This document shows positions 56,517-64,000 of a DNA stretch of 64,000 bases, piece after piece. The stretch is from an uncultured Eubacteriales bacterium (GTDB lineage: Bacteria > Bacillota > Clostridia > Christensenellales > Aristaeellaceae). Location: positions 1-64,000 of the forward strand of contig CACYGY010000004.1 of the NCBI GenBank assembly GCA_902774025.1, in the 5' to 3' direction. The notes under the pieces are model-generated. The model did no database searches and was not told the DNA's origin. It worked only from the letters and a program-made list of their open reading frames with translations. Positions within the stretch are counted from its first letter, which is position 1. Every line of letters begins with the position of its first letter. Both the position numbers and the translations under genes were made by a program.

Positions 56517-59282
56517 ATGTTTGAGTTTATCAGGAAGATCCTGGGCGGCAGCAATGACACCGCCCTGAAGAAGCTGGAAAAAACGGTCCAGGCCATTGAG
56601 GACCTGGAGGAACGATACAGGGGCATGACCGATGAGCAGCTGCGGAGTAAAACAGAGGAGCTGCGGGGAAGACTGAAAAACGGGGAAACAGAGGATGATA
56701 TCCTTCCGGAGGCCTTCGCGCTGGTGCGGGAGGCGGATGACCGGGTTCTGGGTCTGAGGCCCTACCGGGTTCAGCTCATCGGCGGCATTGTCCTGCATCA
56801 GGGACGCATTGCGGAGATGCGCACCGGTGAGGGCAAGACCCTTGTGGCCACCCTGCCGGCCTTTCTCAACGCACTGGGGGGCGAGGGCGTTCATATTGTG
56901 ACAGTGAACGACTACCTGGCCCGGCGTGACAGTGAGTGGATGGGCAAGGTCCACCGCTTTCTGGGCCTGAGCGTGGGTCTGATCGTTCATGACCTGTCTC
57001 CGGACGAAAGACGGAAGGCCTATGCCTGCGATATTACTTACGGAACCAACAATGAGCTGGGGTTTGACTATCTCAGGGACAACATGGCCATTCAGCGGGA
57101 AAGGCTGGTGCAGCGGGGCCATCATTACGCCATTGTGGACGAGGTGGACTCCATTCTCATCGATGAGGCCCGGACGCCCCTGATTATTTCCGGGCAGGGT
57201 GAAACCAGCACGGATCTTTACCAGCGGGTGGACCAGGTGGTGTGCGGTCTGCGGCGGGATGAGCACTATACCGTGGACGAGAAAAAGAAGTCCGTGGCCC
57301 TTACGGATGAAGGCGCCCAGAGGGTGGAAAGCGCCTTCCATATCACCAACATCAATGACTCCGACAATGCGGAGCTGAATCACCATGTGCACTGCGCTCT
57401 CAGAGCCCATGCCCTGATGAAGCGGGACGTGGACTATGTGGTGCAGCAGGGTCAGGTGGTCATTGTGGACGAGTTCACCGGCCGTCTCATGATCGGGCGG
57501 AGATACTCGGAGGGCCTGCATCAGGCCATTGAGGCCAAGGAACACGTGAAGGTGGAGCGGGAGAGCAAGACGCTGGCCACCATCACCTTCCAGAACTACT
57601 TCCGCATGTATGGCAAGCTGGCGGGCATGACTGGCACGGCCAAGACGGAAGAGGACGAGTTTGAGGCGATTTATCATCTTGACGTGGTGGAGATTCCCAC
57701 CAACCGGCCCAATATCCGCAGGGACCTGGACGATGTGGTCTACAAGAACAAGAAGGCCAAGTTCCAGGCAGTTCTGGACTCCATTGAGGAGCATCACCGG
57801 AAGGGGCAGCCGGTTCTGGTGGGCACCGTGACGGTGGAGACCTCGGAAATGCTCTCCGGCATGCTCATGCGCCGGGGCATTGAACATGAAGTGCTCAACG
57901 CGAAGAACCACGCCCGGGAAGCTGACATTGTGGCTCAGGCCGGACGGCTCAACACGGTGACCATCGCCACCAACATGGCCGGCCGCGGCACGGATATTCT
58001 TCTGGGCGGCAATCCCGAGTACATGGCTCGCCGGGCCATGCGCCAGGAGGAGATTCCCGAGGAACTGATTGAGGCGGCCACGGGGCACGCCGAGGAAGTC
58101 TCCGAGGAGGTGCGGCAGGCCCGGGAGCGGTATCGGGAGCTGTATGCCGCCTTTGAAAAGGAAACCCGGGCGGAGCACGAGGCGGTGCTGAAGACCGGCG
58201 GTCTGCACATTATCGGTACGGAACGGCATGAGTCCAGACGGATTGACAACCAGCTCCGCGGCCGCGCGGGACGTCAGGGTGATCCGGGCTCCACCCAGTT
58301 CTTCATCAGCCTGGAGGATGACCTGATGCGCCTGTTCGGTTCCGACCGTATCGGGTCCATGGTGGAACGGGTGGGCCTGGCGGACGATGAGCCGCTGACG
58401 GCGGGACTGCTCACCAAGCAGATCGAGAACGCCCAGAAGCGGATTGAGGGAAGGAACTTTGAGACCCGCAAGCACGTGCTGGAATATGACAATGTTATGA
58501 ACCGGCAGAGAGAGGTCATTTACGGGCAGCGCCGAAGGGTGCTGATGGGCGAGAATGTCCGTGATAACATCATCGGCATGGAGGACAGGCTCATTGATCA
58601 TGCCCTGGAGCAGTACTGCCAGAGTGAGGACAGCCGGGAGTGGGACGTGAAGGAAATGGCCCGCTGGCTGGAAAATCTCTGTCTGCATCACGGGTTCATG
58701 GACAGTCACGGATACCTGGTGGACAATGAAGACAGGTCCGGCCTTGCCGAAGCCATGAAGGCGGACGCCCATGCGTTCTACGGGGAAAAGGAAAAGGAAA
58801 TCACCGATCTCGGCCTGGACATGCGCGAGTTTGAACGGGTCATGCTCCTCAGGGCAGTGGACCGCAGATGGATGGATCATATTGACGCCATGGATCAGCT
58901 CCGGGACGGAATCGGATACAGGGCCTACAGCGGCAAGGATCCCGTGACGGAATATCAGATTGAGGCCGGCGGCATGTTCAATGAGCTGAACTATCTGATC
59001 CGGGAGGATGCTGTACGCGGGATCTGCCAGGCACACCTGGTCCGGGTACCGGAGCGGAGAAGTGTGGCGACGCCGGATGCTGAGTCCGCCTCCCCTGCCC
59101 GTCCCCGGGTCTTTCCCGGCGCCATGCCGGGTCCGGTGGCAAGACCCCTCCCCACAGGCGGACCCTCCGGCCCCAGGAAGGCTGCACCGGAAACCAGGAT
59201 CGGCCGCAACGACCCCTGCCCCTGCGGCTCGGGACTTAAGTACAAGAACTGCCATGGCAAAAGACAGACCCCCGAAGCGTGA
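56517..59282 (+). CDS. secA: Preprotein translocase ATPase SecA
   Basis: SecA drives export through SecYEG. The 921-residue protein begins [16 protein letters not shown], has Walker [26 protein letters not shown], the DEAD-like [46 protein letters not shown], the C-domain [22 protein letters not shown] (key part [11 protein letters not shown]) and a C-terminal proline-rich linker ending in a SEC-C zinc motif ([17 protein letters not shown]). Start ATG at 56517 after an AGGAG-like site. Confidence 0.97.
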   Translation: MFEFIRKILGGSNDTALKKLEKTVQAIEDLEERYRGMTDEQLRSKTEELRGRLKNGETEDDILPEAFALVREADDRVLGLRPYRVQLIGGIVLHQGRIAEMRTGEGKTLVATLPAFLNALGGEGVHIVTVNDYLARRDSEWMGKVHRFLGLSVGLIVHDLSPDERRKAYACDITYGTNNELGFDYLRDNMAIQRERLVQRGHHYAIVDEVDSILIDEARTPLIISGQGETSTDLYQRVDQVVCGLRRDEHYTVDEKKKSVALTDEGAQRVESAFHITNINDSDNAELNHHVHCALRAHALMKRDVDYVVQQGQVVIVDEFTGRLMIGRRYSEGLHQAIEAKEHVKVERESKTLATITFQNYFRMYGKLAGMTGTAKTEEDEFEAIYHLDVVEIPTNRPNIRRDLDDVVYKNKKAKFQAVLDSIEEHHRKGQPVLVGTVTVETSEMLSGMLMRRGIEHEVLNAKNHAREADIVAQAGRLNTVTIATNMAGRGTDILLGGNPEYMARRAMRQEEIPEELIEAATGHAEEVSEEVRQARERYRELYAAFEKETRAEHEAVLKTGGLHIIGTERHESRRIDNQLRGRAGRQGDPGSTQFFISLEDDLMRLFGSDRIGSMVERVGLADDEPLTAGLLTKQIENAQKRIEGRNFETRKHVLEYDNVMNRQREVIYGQRRRVLMGENVRDNIIGMEDRLIDHALEQYCQSEDSREWDVKEMARWLENLCLHHGFMDSHGYLVDNEDRSGLAEAMKADAHAFYGEKEKEITDLGLDMREFERVMLLRAVDRRWMDHIDAMDQLRDGIGYRAYSGKDPVTEYQIEAGGMFNELNYLIREDAVRGICQAHLVRVPERRSVATPDAESASPARPRVFPGAMPGPVARPLPTGGPSGPRKAAPETRIGRNDPCPCGSGLKYKNCHGKRQTPEA

Positions 59283-59372
59283 AAGGATGGGCACATGAGG
59301 CGTGAGACGGGAGGATTCTTGTAACCGCATGGCCTGACAGGACCCGACACAACGAACAAGGGAGGTTCAGCC

Positions 59373-60473
59373 ATGATTGAACTGGAACAGTATCAGCAGG
59401 ATATTCAGAATATCCGGCGCAGCATCATCAGTGCCGGAGAAGCGCTGCATGTGGAGCATATGAGGGAACAGATCGCAGAGCTGGAACAGGAGATGAACCA
59501 GCCTGAGTTCTGGAATGACCTGGAGCGGTCCACCCGGGTCAATCAGAAGGTGGGCGGACTGAAAAACCGCCTGGGACACTACGAAAAACTGCTTTCCACC
59601 GCCGATGACATCGAAGTGATGATGGACCTGGCCAGGGAAGAGAACGATGAGGATATGGTCACGGAGGTGGGGGAGGAAATCCGATCTCTCCGGGAGGCTG
59701 CCGATGCGCTGGAGCTGGAGACGCTGATGCGGGGCAAGTATGACGATTCCAACGCGGTTCTGTCCCTGCATGCCGGAGCCGGCGGCACGGAAGCCCAGGA
59801 CTGGACACAGATGCTGTACCGCATGTACACCCGCTACTGTGAGCGCATGGGCTTCACCGTCCGCCTTCTGGATCTGCTGGAAGGGGACGAGGCGGGCATC
59901 AAGAGCGTGACCTTTGAGGTGGACGGGGATCATGTGTACGGCTATCTGCGGGGAGAGAAGGGCGTTCACCGTCTGGTGCGCATTTCTCCCTTTGATTCCA
60001 ACGCCCGGAGACATACATCCTTCTCCTCCCTTGACGTGGCTCCCATGCTGGAAGATGAGGATGACGACATCGAGATCAACATGAAGGATGTCCGTGTGGA
60101 TACCTATCATTCCAGCGGTGCCGGCGGACAGAACGTGAACAAGACCAGTTCCGCCGTGCGGATGACCCATTATCCCACCGGGATTGTGGTTTCCTGCCAG
60201 ACAGAGCGGGACCAGGTGCAGAACCGCGCCACCTGTATCAAGATGCTGAAGGCAAGACTCCTGGAACTGCGGGAGCGCGAGAAGGAACAGCAGATGGCGG
60301 ACATCAAGGGTGAGATGAAGAAGATCGAATGGGGGAGCCAGATCCGTTCCTATGTATTTCAACCCTATACCATGGTCAAGGATCACAGGACCGGATTTGA
60401 AGTGGGCAACATTGATGACGTGATGAACGGCAATCTGGAAGGTTTCGTGACCTCTTACCTGAAGATGCAGTAA
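59373..60473 (+). CDS. prfB: Peptide chain release factor 2
   Basis: RF2 ends translation at UGA and UAA. The 366-residue product has the SPF stop-codon motif (VRISPFDSNARRHTSF) and the catalytic GGQ (SSGAGGQNVNKTSSAVR). In many bacteria prfB has an in-frame UGA near codon 25 needing a +1 frameshift; here the N-terminus runs without break through MREQIAELEQEMNQPEFWND, so no programmed frameshift is visible. GGGAGGTTC precedes the ATG. It lies 90 bp after secA, a common Bacillota order. Confidence 0.96.
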   Translation: MIELEQYQQDIQNIRRSIISAGEALHVEHMREQIAELEQEMNQPEFWNDLERSTRVNQKVGGLKNRLGHYEKLLSTADDIEVMMDLAREENDEDMVTEVGEEIRSLREAADALELETLMRGKYDDSNAVLSLHAGAGGTEAQDWTQMLYRMYTRYCERMGFTVRLLDLLEGDEAGIKSVTFEVDGDHVYGYLRGEKGVHRLVRISPFDSNARRHTSFSSLDVAPMLEDEDDDIEINMKDVRVDTYHSSGAGGQNVNKTSSAVRMTHYPTGIVVSCQTERDQVQNRATCIKMLKARLLELREREKEQQMADIKGEMKKIEWGSQIRSYVFQPYTMVKDHRTGFEVGNIDDVMNGNLEGFVTSYLKMQ

Positions 60474-60484
60474 GAATGAACACT

Positions 60485-60508
60485 GCCTGCCGGATACGGC
60501 AGGCAGCG
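60485..60508 (+). terminator. Hairpin after prfB
   Basis: CTGCCTGCC pairs with GGCAGGCAG around GGATAC (60485-60508). Only CGCTTTG follows, so it is at best a weak terminator and may act as a 3-prime stabiliser. Confidence 0.5.
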
Positions 60509-60533
60509 CTTTGACGTGAAGAAGGGAAAGGGC

Positions 60534-61220
60534 ATGAAAAGGTTTTTTGCTTTTCTGTGCGGCGCCTTTCTGAGCGTGGCGCTGCTGGCCCTGATGCTCA
60601 GCGGTGCCCTGGAAGCAGCGGGAACGAATCCGGAGATCATGTTCTCCATGATGCGCCGGCACGCCCCGCCGGAAAAAACCGGTGTGGACGAAAGCGAATA
60701 CCCCGCTCTCTCCGGCATGGTTGCGGCCTATCTCTCCGGGGGTGTGGACGTGTTTCAGTACACGGACCGGGACGGTCATGCGCTGTTCAACGAAAGGGAA
60801 CAGACACACATGAGGGACGTCCGGGGTCTGTTTGTACTGGACCGGAAGGTGCTGATGATTTCGGCGGTGGTGACCCTTCTGATGGTTCTGCTTCTGGCTT
60901 TCCTGTCCCGTGACGCGGGGCGGAAGGGTGCTCTGTGGGGCGTCGCGGTCTCAGGTCTTGGGATTCTGGGGCTGACGATTGCGGGGGCTTTGGATTTCAG
61001 CCGCCTGTTCATCGCCTTTCATCGTCTGATGTTTACCAACGATCTGTGGATTCTGAACCCGGAGACGGACTGTCTGATCCGTCTGATGCCCTCGTCCTTT
61101 TTCATGGAGTACGCCCTGATTATTGCAGGAGTGGTGCTGATTCTTTTCGGAGCCTGGACCGTTTTTCTGGTGATTTGGGACCGGAGGGCAGGGGAGAGGA
61201 GGAAACATGGAGTATCATGA
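60534..61220 (+). CDS. DUF1461 / TIGR01906 integral membrane protein
   Basis: The 228-residue protein has a typical TIGR01906 pattern: N-terminal helix (FFAFLCGAFLSVALLALML), an extracytoplasmic part with VAAYLSGGVDVFQ and FNEREQTHMRDVRGLF, then more helices and FHRLMFTNDLWILNPETDCLIRLMPSSFF (key part NDLWILNPETDCL). Function of the family is unknown. The ATG at 60534 with AAGGG upstream is preferred over an in-frame GTG at 60516. It overlaps tsaD by 14 bases. Confidence 0.88.
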   Translation: MKRFFAFLCGAFLSVALLALMLSGALEAAGTNPEIMFSMMRRHAPPEKTGVDESEYPALSGMVAAYLSGGVDVFQYTDRDGHALFNEREQTHMRDVRGLFVLDRKVLMISAVVTLLMVLLLAFLSRDAGRKGALWGVAVSGLGILGLTIAGALDFSRLFIAFHRLMFTNDLWILNPETDCLIRLMPSSFFMEYALIIAGVVLILFGAWTVFLVIWDRRAGERRKHGVS

Positions 61221-62262
61221 GGAAATCATGAGGAAAGTCTCTCTGCTTCGGGAGCAGGAGCATGTCCGGATTCTCTCGCTGGAAACCTCCTGTGACGAGA
61301 CGGCTGCGGCCGTTGTGGAGGACGGCCGCCGGATACTGGCCAATGTGGTCTTCAGTCAGATTGATCTGCATGCTCTTTATGGCGGCGTGGTTCCGGAAAT
61401 TGCCAGCCGGGCGCATGTGGAAGCCTGTGACCGGGTGGTGGATGAGGCGCTGCGGCAGGCCGGTATGGAGCTGGGGGATGTGGATGCACTGGCTGTGACC
61501 TGTGGGCCCGGCCTGGTGGGGGCGCTGCTGACAGGTGTCAGCTGCATGAAAGGCCTTGCCTTTGCCCTGCGCAAACCCCTGATTCCCGTCAATCATATTG
61601 AGGGGCATATTTCCGCCAATTTCCTGACGCATTCGGATCTGAAACCTCCTTTTCTCTGTCTGGTGGTTTCCGGAGGGCATTCCCATCTGGTGAAGGTGCC
61701 GGACTATGGGGTTTATGAGCTGGTGGGACAGACCGTGGATGATGCCGCCGGAGAAGCCTTTGACAAGGCGGCCCGGGTTCTTGGGCTGCCCTATCCGGGA
61801 GGTCCGAGAATCGATGAACTGGCGGAGGAGGGAAACCCAGAATTCCTGCATCTGCCAAGACCTCATGTGAGTGGGTATGATTACAGCTTTTCCGGGATGA
61901 AGACGGCTTTTCTCAATGCAGTGAACAAAATGGAGATGAAGGGCGGACCTCTGCCGAAGGCAGACCTGGCCGCTTCCTTCCGGCATGCGGTGGTTTCCTT
62001 CCTGGTGGATAACGCCGTACGGGCAGCGGGGGATCTCCATGCCGGGGTTATGGCCATGGCAGGAGGTGTCAGCGCCAACCGCCTGCTGCGCCGTGAGATG
62101 CAGAAGGCATGCGACGCTTCCGGTCTTCTCCTGTACATGCCCCAGGTATCCCTGTGCACGGACAACGGGGCCATGATCGGTTCTGCCGCATACTACCAAC
62201 TGATGAAAAACGAGGTTGCCACGCTTGAACTGAACGCGGAGCCTTCACTCCGTCTGCTGTGA
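61207..62262 (+). CDS. tsaD: tRNA N6-threonylcarbamoyladenosine synthesis protein TsaD
   Basis: TsaD transfers threonylcarbamoyl to A37 of ANN-decoding tRNAs, with TsaB, TsaC and TsaE. The 351-residue product has LSLETSCDETAAAVV, VPEIASRAHVE with metal histidines (and HIEGH later), CGPGLVGALLTGV, LVVSGGHSHL, DDAAGEAFDKAARVL, YDYSFSGMKTAF and CTDNGAMIG. GGGGAGAGGAGG-like sequence precedes the ATG at 61207. An N-terminal extension of about 20 residues precedes the usual first strand. Its partners are not in view. Confidence 0.96.
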   Translation: MEYHEEIMRKVSLLREQEHVRILSLETSCDETAAAVVEDGRRILANVVFSQIDLHALYGGVVPEIASRAHVEACDRVVDEALRQAGMELGDVDALAVTCGPGLVGALLTGVSCMKGLAFALRKPLIPVNHIEGHISANFLTHSDLKPPFLCLVVSGGHSHLVKVPDYGVYELVGQTVDDAAGEAFDKAARVLGLPYPGGPRIDELAEEGNPEFLHLPRPHVSGYDYSFSGMKTAFLNAVNKMEMKGGPLPKADLAASFRHAVVSFLVDNAVRAAGDLHAGVMAMAGGVSANRLLRREMQKACDASGLLLYMPQVSLCTDNGAMIGSAAYYQLMKNEVATLELNAEPSLRLL

Positions 62263-62292
62263 AAAGGAGGGAGACACATATCCATTGTTGAT

Positions 62293-63606
62293 GTGATCAC
62301 CCGGAAAAAGCTGGGTTTTGAACTCAGCGAAGATGAGATCATGGAGTTTGTGAACGGTGCAGCGCACGGAAGCGTACCGGATTATCAGCTCAGCGCCATG
62401 CTGATGGCCATATGGTTCAAAGGTATGACGGACCTTGAGACGACCCGTCTGACCATGGCCATGGCTAGATCGGGAGACATAATGGATCTGAGCAGTATCC
62501 CCGGAATCAAGGTGGACAAGCATTCCACCGGCGGAGTGGGAGATACCACGACGCTGATTCTGGCGCCGCTGGTGGCTGCCTGCGGTGTACCCGTGGCCAA
62601 GATAAGCGGCCGCGGTCTGGGTCATACCGGAGGAACCCTGGATAAGCTGGAGAGCATTCATGGCATGAGCGTTTCCCTGACACGGGAGGATTTCTTCCGC
62701 CAGATCAACCGGATCGGACTGGCGGTTGTCGGTCAGACCAGCACTCTCGCGCCGGCGGACAAGACGCTTTATGCCCTGCGGGATGTGACCTCTACCGTGG
62801 ACAGTTTGCCCTTGATCGCGTCATCCATAATGAGCAAGAAACTGGCCAGCGGAGCGGATGCCATTGTGCTGGATGTGAAAACAGGCAGCGGTGCCATGAT
62901 GAGGACACTGGACAGCGCTATTGAACTGGCCAGAATCATGGTGCAGATCGGGGAAATGGCAGGGAAGCCCGTGGTTGCTCTGGTGACAAACATGGATCAG
63001 CCTCTGGGAACGCATGTGGGGAACGCACTGGAGGTAAAGGACGCCCTGGATGTGCTCAGCGGCAGGTCCGGAGGGGACCTGCTGGAGGTGTCCCTTGCTC
63101 TGGGTAGCCAGATGCTGGTTCTTGCCGACAGAGCGAAAACCGAGAAAGAGGGAAGGAAGATTCTGACGGAAATGCTGACCAGTGGAAGAGGTCTGGATAA
63201 ATTCAGGGAAATGATTTCCGCACAGGGCGGTGATCCAGCGGTCTGCGATGATCCTTGCCGTCTCCCTCAGGCTCCTGTGCGCAGGGAAGTCAGGTGTACC
63301 GGAGAAGGCTACGTCAAAATCATGAACACCAGCGCGCTTGGCCTTGCGGCTCAGGCCATGGGCGCGGGAAGAATCCTGAAAACGGATGTGCTGGATTATT
63401 CAGTGGGTTTTGTGATGCATGCCAGGATCGGAATGCATATGCAAAAGGGTGACCTGCTTTGTACTCTGCATGCCCGCAGCGAAGGGGACGCCGCGACGGC
63501 GGAGCGTGCCATACGTAACGCGGTTGTGTTCTCAGAGGAACCGGTCCGGGTGCCACCCCTGTGCTATGCTGTGGTGACCCGGGACGGTATCAGAAGAACG
63601 GATTAA
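62293..63606 (+). CDS. pdp: Pyrimidine-nucleoside (thymidine-type) phosphorylase
   Basis: The enzyme splits thymidine or uridine with phosphate to base and (deoxy)ribose 1-phosphate. It has KVDKHSTGGVGDTTTLILAP (phosphate site KHSTGGVGD), GRGLGHTGGTLDKLES, and the ALRDVTSTVDSLPLI, KKLASGADAIVLDVKTGSGAM segments. The first standard start is the GTG at 62293 (437 residues). However, conserved N-terminal residues (IVDVITRKK) begin earlier, and AGGAGG at 62265-62270 points to an ATA at 62278. Translation may begin there; see findings. Confidence 0.93.
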   Translation: MITRKKLGFELSEDEIMEFVNGAAHGSVPDYQLSAMLMAIWFKGMTDLETTRLTMAMARSGDIMDLSSIPGIKVDKHSTGGVGDTTTLILAPLVAACGVPVAKISGRGLGHTGGTLDKLESIHGMSVSLTREDFFRQINRIGLAVVGQTSTLAPADKTLYALRDVTSTVDSLPLIASSIMSKKLASGADAIVLDVKTGSGAMMRTLDSAIELARIMVQIGEMAGKPVVALVTNMDQPLGTHVGNALEVKDALDVLSGRSGGDLLEVSLALGSQMLVLADRAKTEKEGRKILTEMLTSGRGLDKFREMISAQGGDPAVCDDPCRLPQAPVRREVRCTGEGYVKIMNTSALGLAAQAMGAGRILKTDVLDYSVGFVMHARIGMHMQKGDLLCTLHARSEGDAATAERAIRNAVVFSEEPVRVPPLCYAVVTRDGIRRTD

Positions 63607-63620
63607 ATGGGGCTGAATTT

Positions 63621-64000
63621 GTGAATAAAGTGATCGTACTGACAGGCGGCGGAACCCTGGGACATGTGACGCCGCATCTGGCGCTGATTCCGAGGCTCAG
63701 GGAACTGGGGTATGAGATTCACTATATCGGAACAGCAACTGGCATGGAAGCCACCGCAATCCGGTCGATTCCGGATATCCACTATCACAGTGTCAGGACG
63801 GGGAAACTGCGGCGATACCATTCCTGGAAGAACTATACCGACCCGTTTCGTGTGGTGGGAGGTGCTTTTCAGGCGGCCGGACTGATGGGGAAAATCCGCC
63901 CCGATGTCGTGTTCAGTAAAGGCGGTTTCGTGGCTGTTCCCGTTGTCTTTGGCGCGTGGCTCCATCGGATTCCGGTCCTGTGTCACGAAAGTGATCTGAC
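63621..64000 (+). CDS. murG: UDP-GlcNAc:lipid I transferase MurG, cut by the window end
   Basis: MurG adds GlcNAc to lipid I on the inner membrane to make lipid II. About 126 residues are visible from a GTG at 63621: VIVLTGGGTLGHVTPHLAL (the GGTGGH-like loop reads GGGTLGHV), the long YIGTATGMEA segment, and FSKGGFVAVPVVFGAWLHRIPVLCHESD, which matches the family. GGGG lies upstream. The gene starts 14 bp after pdp. Only the N-terminal domain is in the window. Confidence 0.9.
   Translation, partial: MNKVIVLTGGGTLGHVTPHLALIPRLRELGYEIHYIGTATGMEATAIRSIPDIHYHSVRTGKLRRYHSWKNYTDPFRVVGGAFQAAGLMGKIRPDVVFSKGGFVAVPVVFGAWLHRIPVLCHESDL

Noticed and set aside
56502-59330. 942-residue open frame opposite secA
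   Set aside because: Antisense artefact of a GC-rich gene; no motif, and secA is certain.

Overview
The window looks like chromosomal DNA of an anaerobic Bacillota (Firmicutes), probably an uncultured gut-type Clostridia or Erysipelotrichia-like lineage. The evidence is a T-box leader on leuS, the ylxM-ffh-rpsP-khpA cluster, a DUF1461 membrane protein, a C1B aminopeptidase (PepC), a SEC-C-tagged methionine aminopeptidase, and strong GGAGG ribosome sites with frequent GTG/TTG starts. Vegetative promoters are easy to read: about ten have a 16-18 bp spacer and a TATAAT/TATACT -10, often with a TTGC-type rather than TTGACA -35. The exact taxon cannot be settled from the sequence alone. The DNA is clearly AT-richer at the left end (recF, dnaN) and becomes GC-rich after about 8 kb.

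Layout. 0-0.6 kb: remains of insertion sequences. 0.6-3.3 kb: recF and dnaN (minus strand), preceded by an AT-rich gap with many near-consensus DnaA boxes, but without dnaA or gyrB. 3.3-8.7 kb: smc and, divergently, gpmI. 8.7-11.6 kb: a minus-strand operon of ROK sugar kinase, lysA and an orphan Cas6e-type CRISPR RNA endonuclease with no other cas gene or array in view. 11.6-16.5 kb: serine hydrolase, VanY-like carboxypeptidase, argS and xpt. 16.7-22.2 kb (minus): AraC regulator, AAA ATPase, secreted protein, and leuS with its T-box. 22.3-25.5 kb: DRE-TIM synthase (possible Re-citrate synthase), GntR regulator and isocitrate-type dehydrogenase, with a triple 8-bp operator over the promoter; with gdhA at 41.4 kb this suggests a route to 2-oxoglutarate and glutamate. 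25.6-32.6 kb: a long plus-strand run (phosphoesterase-like protein, MATE pump, membrane protein, rsuA-type synthase, rsmC-type methylase, patB-type lyase, acyltransferase), the last five genes overlapping or nearly so. 33-38.5 kb (minus): aroE-aroQ, recA and lacZ.

38.7-45.5 kb (plus): pepC, ksgA-dut, gdhA, a kinase with an unknown N-terminal domain, rimM, trmD and a small membrane protein. 45.5-48.6 kb: a secreted alkylsulfatase-type metallohydrolase bracketed by two direct copies of a ~125-bp repeat carrying a covarying terminator hairpin, with a decayed noncoding stretch inside. 48.7-51.6 kb (minus): radical SAM protein and GH31 alpha-glucosidase. 51.7-54 kb: map, zinc-ribbon membrane protein, pcp. 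54-56.4 kb (minus): ylxM-ffh-rpsP-khpA, here separated from rimM-trmD, with which it usually forms one locus. 56.5-64 kb (plus): secA, prfB, DUF1461 protein, tsaD, a pyrimidine nucleoside phosphorylase whose best-placed start is an ATA codon, and the beginning of murG.

The window is thus mostly housekeeping: replication and segregation, translation, protein export, wall synthesis and central carbon/nitrogen metabolism. The accessory pieces are the IS remnants, the orphan cas6e, the repeat-flanked sulfatase and the sugar hydrolases. No tRNA, rRNA, prophage or CRISPR array was found by eye.
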